Source: Pseudomonas sp. J452 (lineage in GTDB: Bacteria; Pseudomonadota; Gammaproteobacteria; Pseudomonadales; Pseudomonadaceae). Taken from it: a DNA stretch of 64,000 nt. The notes beneath the pieces were generated by a model. It was given only the letters and a program-made list of their open reading frames with translations. It searched no databases and was not told where the DNA came from. The DNA lies in NCBI RefSeq assembly GCF_024666525.1, contig NZ_CP088294.1, forward strand, positions 744,001-808,000, in the 5' to 3' direction. Of this stretch, positions 48,107-56,484 are shown in pieces; position 1 is the stretch's first letter; each line of letters opens with the position of its first letter. The translations under genes were made by a program, and so were the position numbers.

Positions 48107-48661
48107 TCAGAACAGGTAGGGCACGAACATCTTGCTGCGCGCCATGTAGCCCTGGTACGCCTCACCGAAGTAGGCCAGGCACTCGGCCTCGTCACGCCGC
48201 GCAGCCAGGTACAGCAGCAGGCTGGCCAGCAGGGCCAGGGCGAAACTCAGGCCCTCGACTCGCTTGCAGGCGATGCCCCAGGTCAGCAGCAGCAGCGAGC
48301 AGAACAGCGGGTGGCGGATAAACCGGTAGATGCCGCCGGTGACCAGTTGCGAGGTACGCTCGAAGGCATACAGTTCGTCGTCGACCCGCTGCTCGCTTGG
48401 CCGGCCATCGCGGCGCAGCTGGAAGATGCCCAGCCCCAGTACCAGCAGCGAAGTGAACAGCAGCAACCAGGACAGCTTCTGGTGCAGGGCGTAGCGGTCC
48501 TCGAACCAGACCGGCGCATTCAGCACCAGCAGCGCCAGCATCACCTCCCAGGCGAAGAAACGGTAGAAACCATGGGACTGCGGACGACGCAGCACGCGCC
48601 AGGAAATGCCGATCAGGGCTGCCGAACCCAGGGCAAAGGCCAACCACTGTTGCCACATCAT
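48107..48661 (-). CDS. Isoprenylcysteine methyltransferase-like integral membrane protein
   Basis: A 184-residue membrane protein with four or five helices and the C-terminal ICMT/PEMT-type motif (GIYRFIRHPLFCSLLLL, then RDEAECLAYFGEAYQGYMAR). Such proteins methylate membrane-associated substrates with SAM, but the substrate here is unknown. AAGGAG precedes the start. It is convergent with the lipoprotein gene and divergent from the biosynthetic operon. Confidence 0.8.
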   Translation of the reverse strand: MMWQQWLAFALGSAALIGISWRVLRRPQSHGFYRFFAWEVMLALLVLNAPVWFEDRYALHQKLSWLLLFTSLLVLGLGIFQLRRDGRPSEQRVDDELYAFERTSQLVTGGIYRFIRHPLFCSLLLLTWGIACKRVEGLSFALALLASLLLYLAARRDEAECLAYFGEAYQGYMARSKMFVPYLF

Positions 48662-48731
48662 CCTTGCACTCCTTTTTCGATCTGCCCCACACGCCACAGC
48701 CCAGGCGCTGCGCCTGCTGCAGGCCCTCTGT

Positions 48732-48737
48732 TACACT
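48732..48737 (+). promoter_or_regulatory. Possible -10 box of the biosynthetic plus-strand operon
   Basis: TACACT lies 28 bp before the first ATG of the operon. The -35 position reads tgcgcc, a poor match, so activity would need an activator. It is the best candidate in the 104-bp space to the divergent methyltransferase gene. Confidence 0.25.
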
Positions 48738-48765
48738 GCCCGACCACCTGTTTCGACCGCATGCA

Positions 48766-49173
48766 ATGGATCGCACCCAACTGCACAGGCTCCTGCCCCA
48801 TCAAGGCCCCGCCCTCTGGCTGGACGGCCTGCTGACGCATGACGCCCAGCGTATCGAGGGGCTCAGCGCCTGGCAGCATCTCGCCGCTTTCGGCGCCGAT
48901 GCCTCGCCCTGTCTGCTGTTCGAGGCGGCGGCGCAACTGTGCGCGGCGCATGGTGCCCTATACGGCGCCGATAGTGCCATCGAAATGGCCCTGATCGGCA
49001 AGCTCTCTCAGCTGCAATTGCACCACGAGCCAAGCCAGCGCCAGGGCGCGTTGCGGGTCGCCGCCAGCCAGGAGGCCCTGAGCCCGGCCGGCGCGCTGTA
49101 CGCCTTCACCATCCATAGCGACGAGCGCCTGCTGCTCGACGGCAAACTGCTGCTGGTGCTGGTTCGTGCTTGA
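48766..49173 (+). CDS. Hotdog-fold 3-hydroxyacyl-ACP dehydratase-like protein
   Basis: A 135-residue hotdog protein. LHRLLPHQGPALWLDGLL holds the FabZ/ApeP-type histidine, and LLFEAAAQLCAAHGAL holds the expected glutamate helix. It probably dehydrates a hydroxyacyl-ACP intermediate. No clear Shine-Dalgarno sequence precedes the ATG. Its last eight bases overlap the ABC ATPase gene. It starts a six-gene overlapping operon. A thioesterase role is the main alternative. Confidence 0.8.
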   Translation: MDRTQLHRLLPHQGPALWLDGLLTHDAQRIEGLSAWQHLAAFGADASPCLLFEAAAQLCAAHGALYGADSAIEMALIGKLSQLQLHHEPSQRQGALRVAASQEALSPAGALYAFTIHSDERLLLDGKLLLVLVRA

Positions 49174-50050
49174 GCTGCGCGACCTCGGCTTCCGCTACCC
49201 GGGCAGCGAGCGGGCGGCGCTGCATGGCATCGACCTGCAGCTGCAAGCCGGCCAGTGCCTGGGCCTGCTCGGCAGCAACGGCGCCGGCAAGACCACCCTG
49301 CTGTCGCTGCTCAGCGGCGTGCTGCCGTTGCAACAGGGCGAACTGCGCTGGAGCGCCAGCCCGCGCCTGGGCCTGGTGCCGCAGCAACTGGCCTTCTACG
49401 CCGGGCTCAAGGTGCGCGAGAACCTCGAACTGTTCGCCGACCTCTATCGCCTGCGCGGCGACGAGCGCCGCAAGCGCCTCGACCAGTGCATCGCCACCTG
49501 TGCCCTGCAAGACAAACTGTCACGCCGCGCCGAAGGCCTGTCCGGTGGCGAGCAGCGCCGCCTGAACTTCGCCATCGGCCTGCTGCAGCCGGCCGACCTG
49601 TATCTGTTCGATGAGGCCACGGTGGGCGTCGATGCGGCCAACCGCCAGACCCTGCTCGGGGCCATCGAACAGCTGAGCGCCGCCGGCAAGACGGTGATCT
49701 ACACCAGCCACTACCTGGAGGAAGTCGAGCGGGTCGCCCAGCGCATCCTCCTGCTGCACGAAGGCCAGGTGCGCCTGGATCTGGACAAGCGCCAGCTGCT
49801 CGGCGACGACCACGGCCTGCTGCTGGAATGGCCGGACGCCGCACCGGCGGGCCTGCAGGAGCTGCTCGCGCGCCTGCAGCTGACTGTCGAGGTGCTGCCC
49901 GGCGGCCTGCGCATCCCGCAGCTGGATGGTCAACAGCTGCTGCAGATCAGCCAGTTCATCGCCGCGCAAAAACAGCTGCCCAGCCTGCTGCGCTTCGGCC
50001 GACCGTCGCTGGAGCAGCTCTATCTGCGCCTCAACGGAGGCCGGCTATGA
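49166..50050 (+). CDS. ABC transporter ATP-binding protein
   Basis: A 294-residue ATPase with Walker A GSNGAGKTT (about 37-45), the signature LSGGEQRRLNFAIGL, and Walker B LYLFDEATVGVD followed by the H-loop TSHYLEE. It belongs to the drug/lipid exporter type (DrrA/CcmA-like). It starts with GTG inside the hotdog gene and ends ATGA-coupled to the permease. It presumably exports the product of this locus. Confidence 0.93.
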   Translation: MLELRDLGFRYPGSERAALHGIDLQLQAGQCLGLLGSNGAGKTTLLSLLSGVLPLQQGELRWSASPRLGLVPQQLAFYAGLKVRENLELFADLYRLRGDERRKRLDQCIATCALQDKLSRRAEGLSGGEQRRLNFAIGLLQPADLYLFDEATVGVDAANRQTLLGAIEQLSAAGKTVIYTSHYLEEVERVAQRILLLHEGQVRLDLDKRQLLGDDHGLLLEWPDAAPAGLQELLARLQLTVEVLPGGLRIPQLDGQQLLQISQFIAAQKQLPSLLRFGRPSLEQLYLRLNGGRL

Positions 50051-51234
50051 GGTTGCAAGCCCTGGTGCGCAAGGAAATCCGCCTGCTGCTGCGCGACCCC
50101 CATGCCCTGGCCGTGCTGTTCATCATGCCGGCGCTGTTTCTCGTACTGATGGCCGGCGCCATGTCCAGCTACCTGCAGGATCGCCCGCCGGCCCTGCGCC
50201 TGGTGCTCGACGTGCCCAGCGCCAGCGACTCCAGCCAGTTCTTCCAGGCTGCCCTGCAGGCGCAGTTGCCCGGTAGCGAGCTGCTGGCTACAAGCAGCGA
50301 GCCCCTGGCCCATGTGCGCCTGAGCGCCGAGTTCGCCGCCACCCTGCTGGACAGCCCACACCAGGGCCCCAGCCTGAGTTTCCCGGCGCAGTTCGACAAG
50401 CTGGCGCGCCAGCGCCTGCACAGCGCGGTGAGCATCGCCCTGGCGCAGACCCGCCTGCAGGCCTTCCTCGCCGACAGCGGCATGCTCGACCCGGCGCTGA
50501 GCCTGGACGAACGCCTGCAACTGGTGCAGCAACGCACCCAGAGCCAGATCGACGAGCAGGAACAGCTGGCCAGCGGCGACCTCAGCGGCCGCGCCAATGC
50601 CAGCCAGCTGAGCGTGCCGGCCTGGCTGATCTTCGGCATGTTCTTCATCACCCTGCCGATGGCCGGCGGCTTCCAGCGCGAGCAGCAGAGCGGCACCCTG
50701 CTACGTTTCCGCTGCCTGGGGCTGAGCCTCGGCACCCTGGCCCTGAGCAAGCTGCTGCCCTACTTCGCCCTCAATCTGCTGCAGTTCGCCCTGCTCCTGG
50801 CGCTCGGCGTCTATGGCCTGCCCGCCATCGGCCTGCAGGCCCTGAGCCTGCCCGGCAGTGCCGGCGCTTATGCCTTGCTGGCGGTCAGCGTGGCCCTGGC
50901 CACCTGCAGCCTCGGCCTGCTGCTGGCCGCCCTGGCGCGCAGCAGCGAGCAGGCGCTGCTGCTCGGCGGCGGGCTGAACATCCTGCTCGCCGCCATCGGC
51001 GGGATCATGGTGCCGAAAAGCGTGATGCCGGCGGCCATGGCCCAGCTGGCCGAAGTTTCCCCGATGAGCTGGGCGCTGGACGCCTTCCTCACCCTGCTGG
51101 TGGGCCACGGCTCATCGCTCGACATCGCCCCCTACTGCGCGCGCCTGCTGCTGTTTGCAGCGGTGTGCGGGGTGGCCGGGCTGCTCCTGTTCCGCCACCG
51201 AGTGCAGCAAACGCAATGGACCACACACTACTAG
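50047..51234 (+). CDS. ABC-2 type transporter permease
   Basis: A 395-residue membrane protein with an N-terminal helix (about 19-42), a long periplasmic segment (about 45-190), then five helices near the C-terminus. This is the layout of ABC-2 exporters of lipids and antibiotics. It overlaps the ATPase by four bases and the acyl carrier gene by 19 bases. It is the membrane partner of the preceding ATPase. Confidence 0.92.
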   Translation: MRLQALVRKEIRLLLRDPHALAVLFIMPALFLVLMAGAMSSYLQDRPPALRLVLDVPSASDSSQFFQAALQAQLPGSELLATSSEPLAHVRLSAEFAATLLDSPHQGPSLSFPAQFDKLARQRLHSAVSIALAQTRLQAFLADSGMLDPALSLDERLQLVQQRTQSQIDEQEQLASGDLSGRANASQLSVPAWLIFGMFFITLPMAGGFQREQQSGTLLRFRCLGLSLGTLALSKLLPYFALNLLQFALLLALGVYGLPAIGLQALSLPGSAGAYALLAVSVALATCSLGLLLAALARSSEQALLLGGGLNILLAAIGGIMVPKSVMPAAMAQLAEVSPMSWALDAFLTLLVGHGSSLDIAPYCARLLLFAAVCGVAGLLLFRHRVQQTQWTTHY

Positions 51235-51485
51235 AACAACAACTCAAGCAACTGCTGATTCGCGAGTGCGACAAGGAAGACGATATCGACTGGCAGAGCA
51301 TTGCCGATGACGAGCCGCTGTTCGGCAGCAAGAGCCGCATCGCGATGGACAGCCTGGACGCCCTGCAGGTGTCGCTGGCCCTGCAACAGCACTACGGCGT
51401 GCGCATCGAAGGGGCCAAGGACGGACGGCGCATTCTTGGCAGCATCGCCAGCATCGCCGACTACATCCGTAGCAACACAAAGTGA
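51216..51485 (+). CDS. Acyl carrier protein
   Basis: An 89-residue acidic ACP. The phosphopantetheine serine is Ser46 in MDSLDAL, within a four-helix pattern. It overlaps both neighbours, so it is a dedicated carrier for this locus rather than the fatty-acid synthase ACP. It probably holds the growing acyl chain for the ketosynthases and the BtrH-like protein. Confidence 0.92.
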   Translation: MDHTLLEQQLKQLLIRECDKEDDIDWQSIADDEPLFGSKSRIAMDSLDALQVSLALQQHYGVRIEGAKDGRRILGSIASIADYIRSNTK

Positions 51486-52606
51486 TTCCGGTCTACCTGC
51501 AACGCGGCGTGTTGCACAGCTGCCTAGGCGCCGACCTGGCCAGCGCCGCCCACGCGTTCGGCCAAGGCGCGCTGCCGCAGGCCGGGCAGTTCCTCCTGCA
51601 TGAGCAGCACCAGCCGCGCCCTTACCTGTACGCCGGCGCCAGCGCGGACAACCTCGACCAGCGCCTGGAACGCCTGCTCGATGAGCTGCTCGGCGCCGAC
51701 GCCCAGGAGCTGGACGACTGCCTGCTGATCATCGCCAGCACCAGCCTGGATATCACCGAGCTGGAAAGCCGCGCCAGCGCGGAGCAGGGCTTTCGCCCAG
51801 AGCACTCGACGCCGCTCGACCTGCTGGCCGAACGACTGCGCCAGCGCCGCGGCTTTGCCGAGGCCTTCACCCTCAACACCGCCTGCACCAGCGCGGCCAA
51901 CGGCCTGCTGTATGGCGCCCGCCTGCTGGCCGCAGGCGCTTACCAACGAGTGGTGGTGCTGGCTTTCGAGACGCCCAGCGCCCTGGCCATGCAAGGCTTC
52001 GGCGCGCTGGAGCTGACCAGTGCCAGCAGCCAGTACCGGCCGTTCCACCCCGAGCGCGACGGCCTGATCCTCGGCGAATGCTACGCCGCCTGCCTGCTCG
52101 GCCTGCAACCCGGCCCGGCGCCACTGGCACGCCTGCTCGGCGGCTACAGCGCCTGCGACACCAGCAGCCTGACCACCACCCGCGAAGACGGCAGCCATAT
52201 CGATGCGGTGATGCAGCAGGCCCTGCGCAGCGCCGGACACAGCGCTGCCGAGGTGGCCCTGGTCAAGCTGCACGGCACCGCGACCGGCGCCAACGACCAC
52301 GCGGAGAGCAACGGCATGCGCCGCCTGTTCGGCGCACAACTGCCGGCGCTGTGCGTGCTCAAGCCCTGGCTCGGCCACACCCTCGGCGCCTGCGGCCTGA
52401 GTGAAACCCTGCTGCTGGCCCAGCGCCTGCAACAGGGCGCCCTGCCGGGCCTCGACTACGCCAGCGAGGCGCTGCTGCCCCTGCCGGGCAAGCCCCTCGA
52501 CGTGGCGACGGACGCCCTGCTGCTGGCCAACTTCTTCGGCTTCGGCGGCAACAATGCCAGCCTGGTGCTGCAAGGCTGCAACGCGGGAGCACAGGCATGC
52601 GAGTGA
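51482..52606 (+). CDS. Beta-ketoacyl-ACP synthase (KAS I/II type)
   Basis: A 374-residue ketosynthase with all three catalytic residues: Cys135 (NTACTSAAN), His264 (VKLHGTATGAND) and His299 (WLGHTLGACG). It should catalyse chain extension on the dedicated ACP. The start is GTG within the acyl carrier stop. It overlaps the next gene by 10 bases. It is somewhat shorter than FabF (about 410), with a compact N-terminus, like aryl-polyene ketosynthases. Confidence 0.9.
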   Translation: MIPVYLQRGVLHSCLGADLASAAHAFGQGALPQAGQFLLHEQHQPRPYLYAGASADNLDQRLERLLDELLGADAQELDDCLLIIASTSLDITELESRASAEQGFRPEHSTPLDLLAERLRQRRGFAEAFTLNTACTSAANGLLYGARLLAAGAYQRVVVLAFETPSALAMQGFGALELTSASSQYRPFHPERDGLILGECYAACLLGLQPGPAPLARLLGGYSACDTSSLTTTREDGSHIDAVMQQALRSAGHSAAEVALVKLHGTATGANDHAESNGMRRLFGAQLPALCVLKPWLGHTLGACGLSETLLLAQRLQQGALPGLDYASEALLPLPGKPLDVATDALLLANFFGFGGNNASLVLQGCNAGAQACE

Positions 52607-53154
52607 TCGCCGCCAGTGAGATCCACGGCCGTGCCGCCACCAGCGACAAGCAGCTGAAGGCCGCGCTGAGCCAGTGGCTAGACAGCCCGCCCCGGCGTAT
52701 CGACCGCCTGATTTTCCAAGCCCTGCTCGGCGCCGCCGCGCTCAAGGCGCAGGTGCGCAGCGACTGCGGCCTGTACCTGGCCTCACGCCACCCGGCACGA
52801 CCGACCATGGGCGCGCTGCTGGATGCCGTGTGCGTGCAGCACAAGCAGCCCAAGCCCTTCGAATTCGTCAACAGCGTGAGCAACGCCGCCGGTTTCCACG
52901 TCGCCCAGCAACTGGGGCTGGAAGGGCCGAACCTGTTTATCGGCGCCGGGCCGCGCGTATGGACGCAGCTACAGACGCTGGCCCAACTGGACTTGCAGGA
53001 TGGGCTGATCGACCAGGCACTGTTGCTGCTGGTCGAGGAAAGCGAGGACTTCCGTGTGCAAGGGGTGCTGCTGGAAGGTGATGAAACCGGCGCGCTCGCC
53101 ACGGACTTCACCGCGCTGACCGCCGGCATCGAAGTACAGCGCCTCGATCTGTAG
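52597..53154 (+). CDS. Ketosynthase-like protein (chain-length-factor-type, no catalytic Cys)
   Basis: A 185-residue protein resembling the N-terminal half of a ketosynthase (FVNSVSNAAGFHVAQQLGLEGPN), as in the Ketoacyl-synt_2 domain of aryl-polyene chain-length factors. No cysteine is found at the nucleophile position and no C-terminal His region exists. It probably pairs with the preceding ketosynthase. Alternatively it is a truncated relic, but the overlapping start argues for a real gene. It ends the plus-strand operon. Confidence 0.75.
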   Translation: MRVIAASEIHGRAATSDKQLKAALSQWLDSPPRRIDRLIFQALLGAAALKAQVRSDCGLYLASRHPARPTMGALLDAVCVQHKQPKPFEFVNSVSNAAGFHVAQQLGLEGPNLFIGAGPRVWTQLQTLAQLDLQDGLIDQALLLLVEESEDFRVQGVLLEGDETGALATDFTALTAGIEVQRLDL

Positions 53155-53155
53155 C

Positions 53156-53245
53156 GTGGATGACGCTCTGTTCATCCACCACCCGCCACGCCCGGTGGAT
53201 CGATAAGGCGCGATCCATCCTACGTAGCCCGGATGCAATCCGGGA
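53156..53245. repeat. Cluster of palindromic repeats
   Basis: Three blocks lie directly after the operon: gtggatga-N8-tcatccac (53156-53179), a ggtggatcgataaggcgcga-type unit (53194-53220) and one REP copy (53224-53245). The first may terminate the operon. The remaining 53246-53425 holds only the leader of the next gene. Confidence 0.6.
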
Positions 53246-53425
53246 GTCTTGTCAGGCCGTCCACTCAAGGATAGGGGCGCTGCCCGCCTTGATCAGCCAG
53301 GGAAAACCATCACAACCGCAGTGGCCAGATCAACTCAAACGCACCCGATAGCTCTAGAATGCACGGCGCTTCAGCGAATGCGCCATTTAGTCAAACCAGG
53401 AACGTTAAAGACAAGGAGCAACACC

Positions 53426-53854
53426 ATGGAAAAATTGAGCCTCGGCCTGACTGCAACACTATTCAGTCTCGCCTCCTCCCTGGCAATCGCAGCGCCTGAG
53501 GATTGCTCCAGCAATTTTTCGGTAGAGGGCAGCTTCTTCAAAGGCAAAGTCTATAAGACCTCGGCAGAACTACCTGCCATCAAGCCAGAGGCCGCATTCC
53601 GCAAGGCTTACATTTATACCAGCGCAAACGGCTTCACCATTTCCAGCGCAGACAAGGAGATGGGTGTCATATCGGCTTCGCAGGGTGTTTCCTACGGCCA
53701 AGGTAAGTCTGTGCCACTTAATATCCAGATCGAACCGGTTGGCAGTGGCAGCAAGATTTCCATGCTCTACTCGACCTCAGGTGGCGTGAGCTCGCCAGAC
53801 GACGCAGTGAAGAAGCACTTCTGCAGCACCATCGCGGAGGCCGCCAAAGGCTAA
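53426..53854 (+). CDS. Small secreted protein of unknown function
   Basis: A 142-residue protein with a clear signal peptide (cut near AIA-AP, residues 22-24) and a mature beta-rich domain with two cysteines (DCSSNF and HFCSTIAEA) that could form a disulfide. AAGGAG precedes the ATG. I do not recognise the family. Its codon use is less GC-biased than its neighbours. It sits between the two arms of the biosynthetic locus and may be unrelated to it. Confidence 0.75.
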   Translation: MEKLSLGLTATLFSLASSLAIAAPEDCSSNFSVEGSFFKGKVYKTSAELPAIKPEAAFRKAYIYTSANGFTISSADKEMGVISASQGVSYGQGKSVPLNIQIEPVGSGSKISMLYSTSGGVSSPDDAVKKHFCSTIAEAAKG

Positions 53855-53898
53855 TCCCGCCAAGGGCGCTACATTCTCTAGCGCCCTGCCCCACACGC

Positions 53899-54912
53899 TC
53901 AGCCCTTGCGCTTGGCCCAGGCACCCAGCTCTTTCATCAATACCCGCTCCTGCCCGGCAATGCCGCGCAGCATCTCGGCGATCGGGCGGAAGTCCGCTGC
54001 CTCGCCCTTGTTGCGGCTGGCGCGTACGCAGGCCGAGGCGAACTGGCGCCAATCGTCGCCGATGGCGGTGAGCTGGGCCGAGGCCTGCTGCAGTGGGGCA
54101 GCGCCGATCAGCTCGCCGGCCTCCTGCAGGAAGCTGGCATACATGAAGCGAAAGCCCGCGCCGCCGGTGCCGATCTCTTCCTGCATGCGCACGATATGGG
54201 CCAGGTACAGGCGGTTGTACTTGGCCTGCGCCGGGTCGAGTCGCTCGATCTGCTTGGCCAGGTGCTGGATGCCGCGAATGCCGATCCACGGCAGCGGCAT
54301 GCCGTCGAGGATGCGCGTGGTCGACAGCACGCTCTGGCGGATCAGCTTGTCCCAGTCCTGCTCCAGCGGCACCTCGTCGAGCCAGTACATCAGGCCCTTG
54401 GCGGCCAGCGCGCCCTTGGCGAAGCGCGCCTTCTGCAGGTCGGCGCTGGCACAACGCACCGGCTCCTCGAATACCGGATCGCTGATCAGGTACTCGTCGC
54501 CATCCAGGCCGTAGGCCAGCAGGTTGTGCGCGTTGAAGTGAAAGCGCATCTCCGGCGGAAAGTACGGCAACCAGAACACCGAGCTTTGCAGGCCGGCCAG
54601 GCGCCCGCTGTCGAGCAGCGCGTCCAGTTCGCGACGGCCCTGCTCGGGGTTGCCGAAGGTGCGGCTGTGCAGGCGCGCGCCGAGGCGCTTGCTGAGGGTC
54701 TTGATCAGGTGCTTGGGCGGCATGCGGTAGGCAATCAGCGGCATGCCGCTGAGCTTGACGATCGGCAGGTAGGCGAAGGCCAGGCCCGAGGCCAGGCCGA
54801 AGGCCATCGGCTCGCTCATCGGCAGGCCGGCATGGCTCAGCAGGCTGGCCATCACCCCGCTCTCGCAGTGGGCGCTCTGGCGGTGCTGGAAATGCGGCTC
54901 GAAGCGGGTCAT
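53899..54912 (-). CDS. BtrH N-terminal-like acyltransferase
   Basis: A 337-residue protein similar to butirosin BtrH, with a C39-like N-terminal domain and a DUF4872-like C-terminal half. I see a possible triad: Cys16 (HCESGV), His129 (NAHNLLAYGLDGDEY) and Asp145 (LISDP). BtrH moves an acyl group from an ACP to an amine, so transfer of the ACP-bound product to an acceptor is likely here. The start MTRFEPHFQ overlaps the upstream gene by four bases. It is the last gene of the minus-strand operon. Confidence 0.82.
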   Translation of the reverse strand: MTRFEPHFQHRQSAHCESGVMASLLSHAGLPMSEPMAFGLASGLAFAYLPIVKLSGMPLIAYRMPPKHLIKTLSKRLGARLHSRTFGNPEQGRRELDALLDSGRLAGLQSSVFWLPYFPPEMRFHFNAHNLLAYGLDGDEYLISDPVFEEPVRCASADLQKARFAKGALAAKGLMYWLDEVPLEQDWDKLIRQSVLSTTRILDGMPLPWIGIRGIQHLAKQIERLDPAQAKYNRLYLAHIVRMQEEIGTGGAGFRFMYASFLQEAGELIGAAPLQQASAQLTAIGDDWRQFASACVRASRNKGEAADFRPIAEMLRGIAGQERVLMKELGAWAKRKG

Positions 54913-55316
54913 ACCGGGGCCTTCTGGTAAGCGATCAGTTGCGTGACGGGCAAGCCGAACGCATCGGCATAGCGAGCCAGGGTGGCGGCGCTCAGGTTTC
55001 GATAGATGGCCGGGCGAAAATGCCGGCGAATGCGCCATTGCCACAGCCCGGTGATCTGCGCCAGCGCCGGCTCGTCCAGGCGGTAGCGGTACATCAGGCA
55101 TTTCAGCGGTGACAGCTCGCCGCGCTGCCAGGCCGCTGCGGCAGCGGCTTCCTGCTCCTGCAGCTCGGCCACGGCGAGCTGGGTGGCATAGGCCTCCGGC
55201 TCCCAGCCGTCGCTTTGCGCGCGCTGGTAATGGCCGCTGGCGTCCACCGCGTAGACCAGCTTGCTGTGGCCGCCGTAGGTGGAGCTGTGGTCCTGGGGCA
55301 CTTCGTCGAGCTTCAT
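54909..55316 (-). CDS. Small protein with an XRE-like HTH region
   Basis: A 135-residue protein. The C-terminal part (residues about 80-130; LDEPALAQITGLWQWRIRRH, then NLSAATLARYADAFGLPVTQL) follows the pattern of a Cro/XRE helix-turn-helix. The N-terminal part is charged with an alanine-rich helix. It is coupled to both neighbours (3-bp gap and ATGA overlap), so it could regulate the locus or be a non-DNA-binding partner of the enzymes. I do not recognise the family. Confidence 0.7.
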   Translation of the reverse strand: MKLDEVPQDHSSTYGGHSKLVYAVDASGHYQRAQSDGWEPEAYATQLAVAELQEQEAAAAAAWQRGELSPLKCLMYRYRLDEPALAQITGLWQWRIRRHFRPAIYRNLSAATLARYADAFGLPVTQLIAYQKAPV

Positions 55317-55319
55317 CGC

Positions 55320-56471
55320 TTAGACCACCGTTAAATGCATAAAGGCGCTGGAAAAGCGCCCGCTTTCCGGAACATAGCAGAGCAGGCGCTGACCGCTGCG
55401 CAGGCTGCCGCCGTTGAACAGTTCTTCGAGGATGATGAAGATCGAGGCCGCGCCGGTGTTGCCCTTGCTGGTCAGGTTGGTGAACCAGCGTTCCTGTGGG
55501 ATCGGCAGGTCGGCATTGGCCAGGCCCCTGGCCAGCGGCTCGCGGAAGAACTCCGAGCTGTAGTGCGGCAGGAAGTAGTCGATCTCTGCCACGCGCAGCT
55601 CGCGGCGCGCCATGATGCGCTTGAGCGTTTCTTCCACCGTGTATTTGACGATGTTGTCGTTGAGCAGTTTGACGTCCTGCTTGATCGCCATCACCGAGCG
55701 GCGGTTGCGCTCTTCACCGGCGTAACGGCTCCAGCCGGTCAGCTGACCATCCTGCATGTCGGCGCCGGCGTACATACACGGCGGCATCTGGTCAGCGAAG
55801 GAGAGGATGTCGATCCAGTCGATGCGCAGGCTCGGGCCGGCGGCATTCGGCTGGCCCTGCAGCAGCACCGCGCCGGCGCCGTCGGAGAGCATCCAGCGCA
55901 GGAAGTCTTTCTCGAAGGCGATCTCCGGGTGGTGTTCCAGCTCGTCGACGCGGCTTTCGTATTCGGCGTTGAAGTTGCGCGCATGCATCAGGCTGGAGGC
56001 GACTTCCGAACCGCAGGCCACGGCGTTGCGGCTCTCGCCGCTGGCCACGCTCAGCCAGGCGTACTTCAGCGCAGTCATGCCGCACAGGCAGATGCCGGCG
56101 GTGGAGACCACCTCGCACGGCGGGTTGCCCAGCTCGCCCTGGACCATCACCGCATGGTTGGGCATCACCTGGTCCGGCGACGAGCTGCTGGCCACTAGGC
56201 AGTCCAGGTCGGCCAGTTCGAAACCACCACCGATCAGGCCGCGCACGGCAGCGGCGCTGAGCTGGGCATTGCTCAGGCTCGGCTCGCCGCTGACGGGGTC
56301 GATCACATAGTGGCGCTGCTGGATGCCGTTGCGCCGCAGCACCAGCTTGCGCGCCCGCGACGGCTGGCCGCCGACCAGGCCGAGGCGCGCTTCCATCTGC
56401 TCGTTATCCACTGGGTCGTGGGGCAGACAGGCGCTGATGCGGTTGATGAATACGGGTTGTACCACGGGCAT
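55320..56471 (-). CDS. Beta-ketoacyl-ACP synthase III family protein (DarB-like)
   Basis: A 383-residue FabH-fold enzyme. The nucleophile is Cys128 or Cys130 in TAGICLCGMTALKYA, and His303 (YFLPHYSSE) and Asn338 (SKGNTGAAS) complete the triad. DarB enzymes join two acyl thioesters head to head to make the dialkylresorcinol ring, and pairing with the DarA-like gene supports that role. The start was chosen at MPVVQPVF, 13 bp after the upstream gene. Confidence 0.88.
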   Translation of the reverse strand: MPVVQPVFINRISACLPHDPVDNEQMEARLGLVGGQPSRARKLVLRRNGIQQRHYVIDPVSGEPSLSNAQLSAAAVRGLIGGGFELADLDCLVASSSSPDQVMPNHAVMVQGELGNPPCEVVSTAGICLCGMTALKYAWLSVASGESRNAVACGSEVASSLMHARNFNAEYESRVDELEHHPEIAFEKDFLRWMLSDGAGAVLLQGQPNAAGPSLRIDWIDILSFADQMPPCMYAGADMQDGQLTGWSRYAGEERNRRSVMAIKQDVKLLNDNIVKYTVEETLKRIMARRELRVAEIDYFLPHYSSEFFREPLARGLANADLPIPQERWFTNLTSKGNTGAASIFIILEELFNGGSLRSGQRLLCYVPESGRFSSAFMHLTVV

Positions 56472-56484
56472 TCCTCGGGTCACT

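Noticed and set aside
52597..53154. Frameshifted C-terminal half of the preceding ketosynthase
   Set aside because: The preceding protein already contains both catalytic histidines. This one resembles an N-terminal ketosynthase half, so it is a separate gene and not a fragment of its neighbour.
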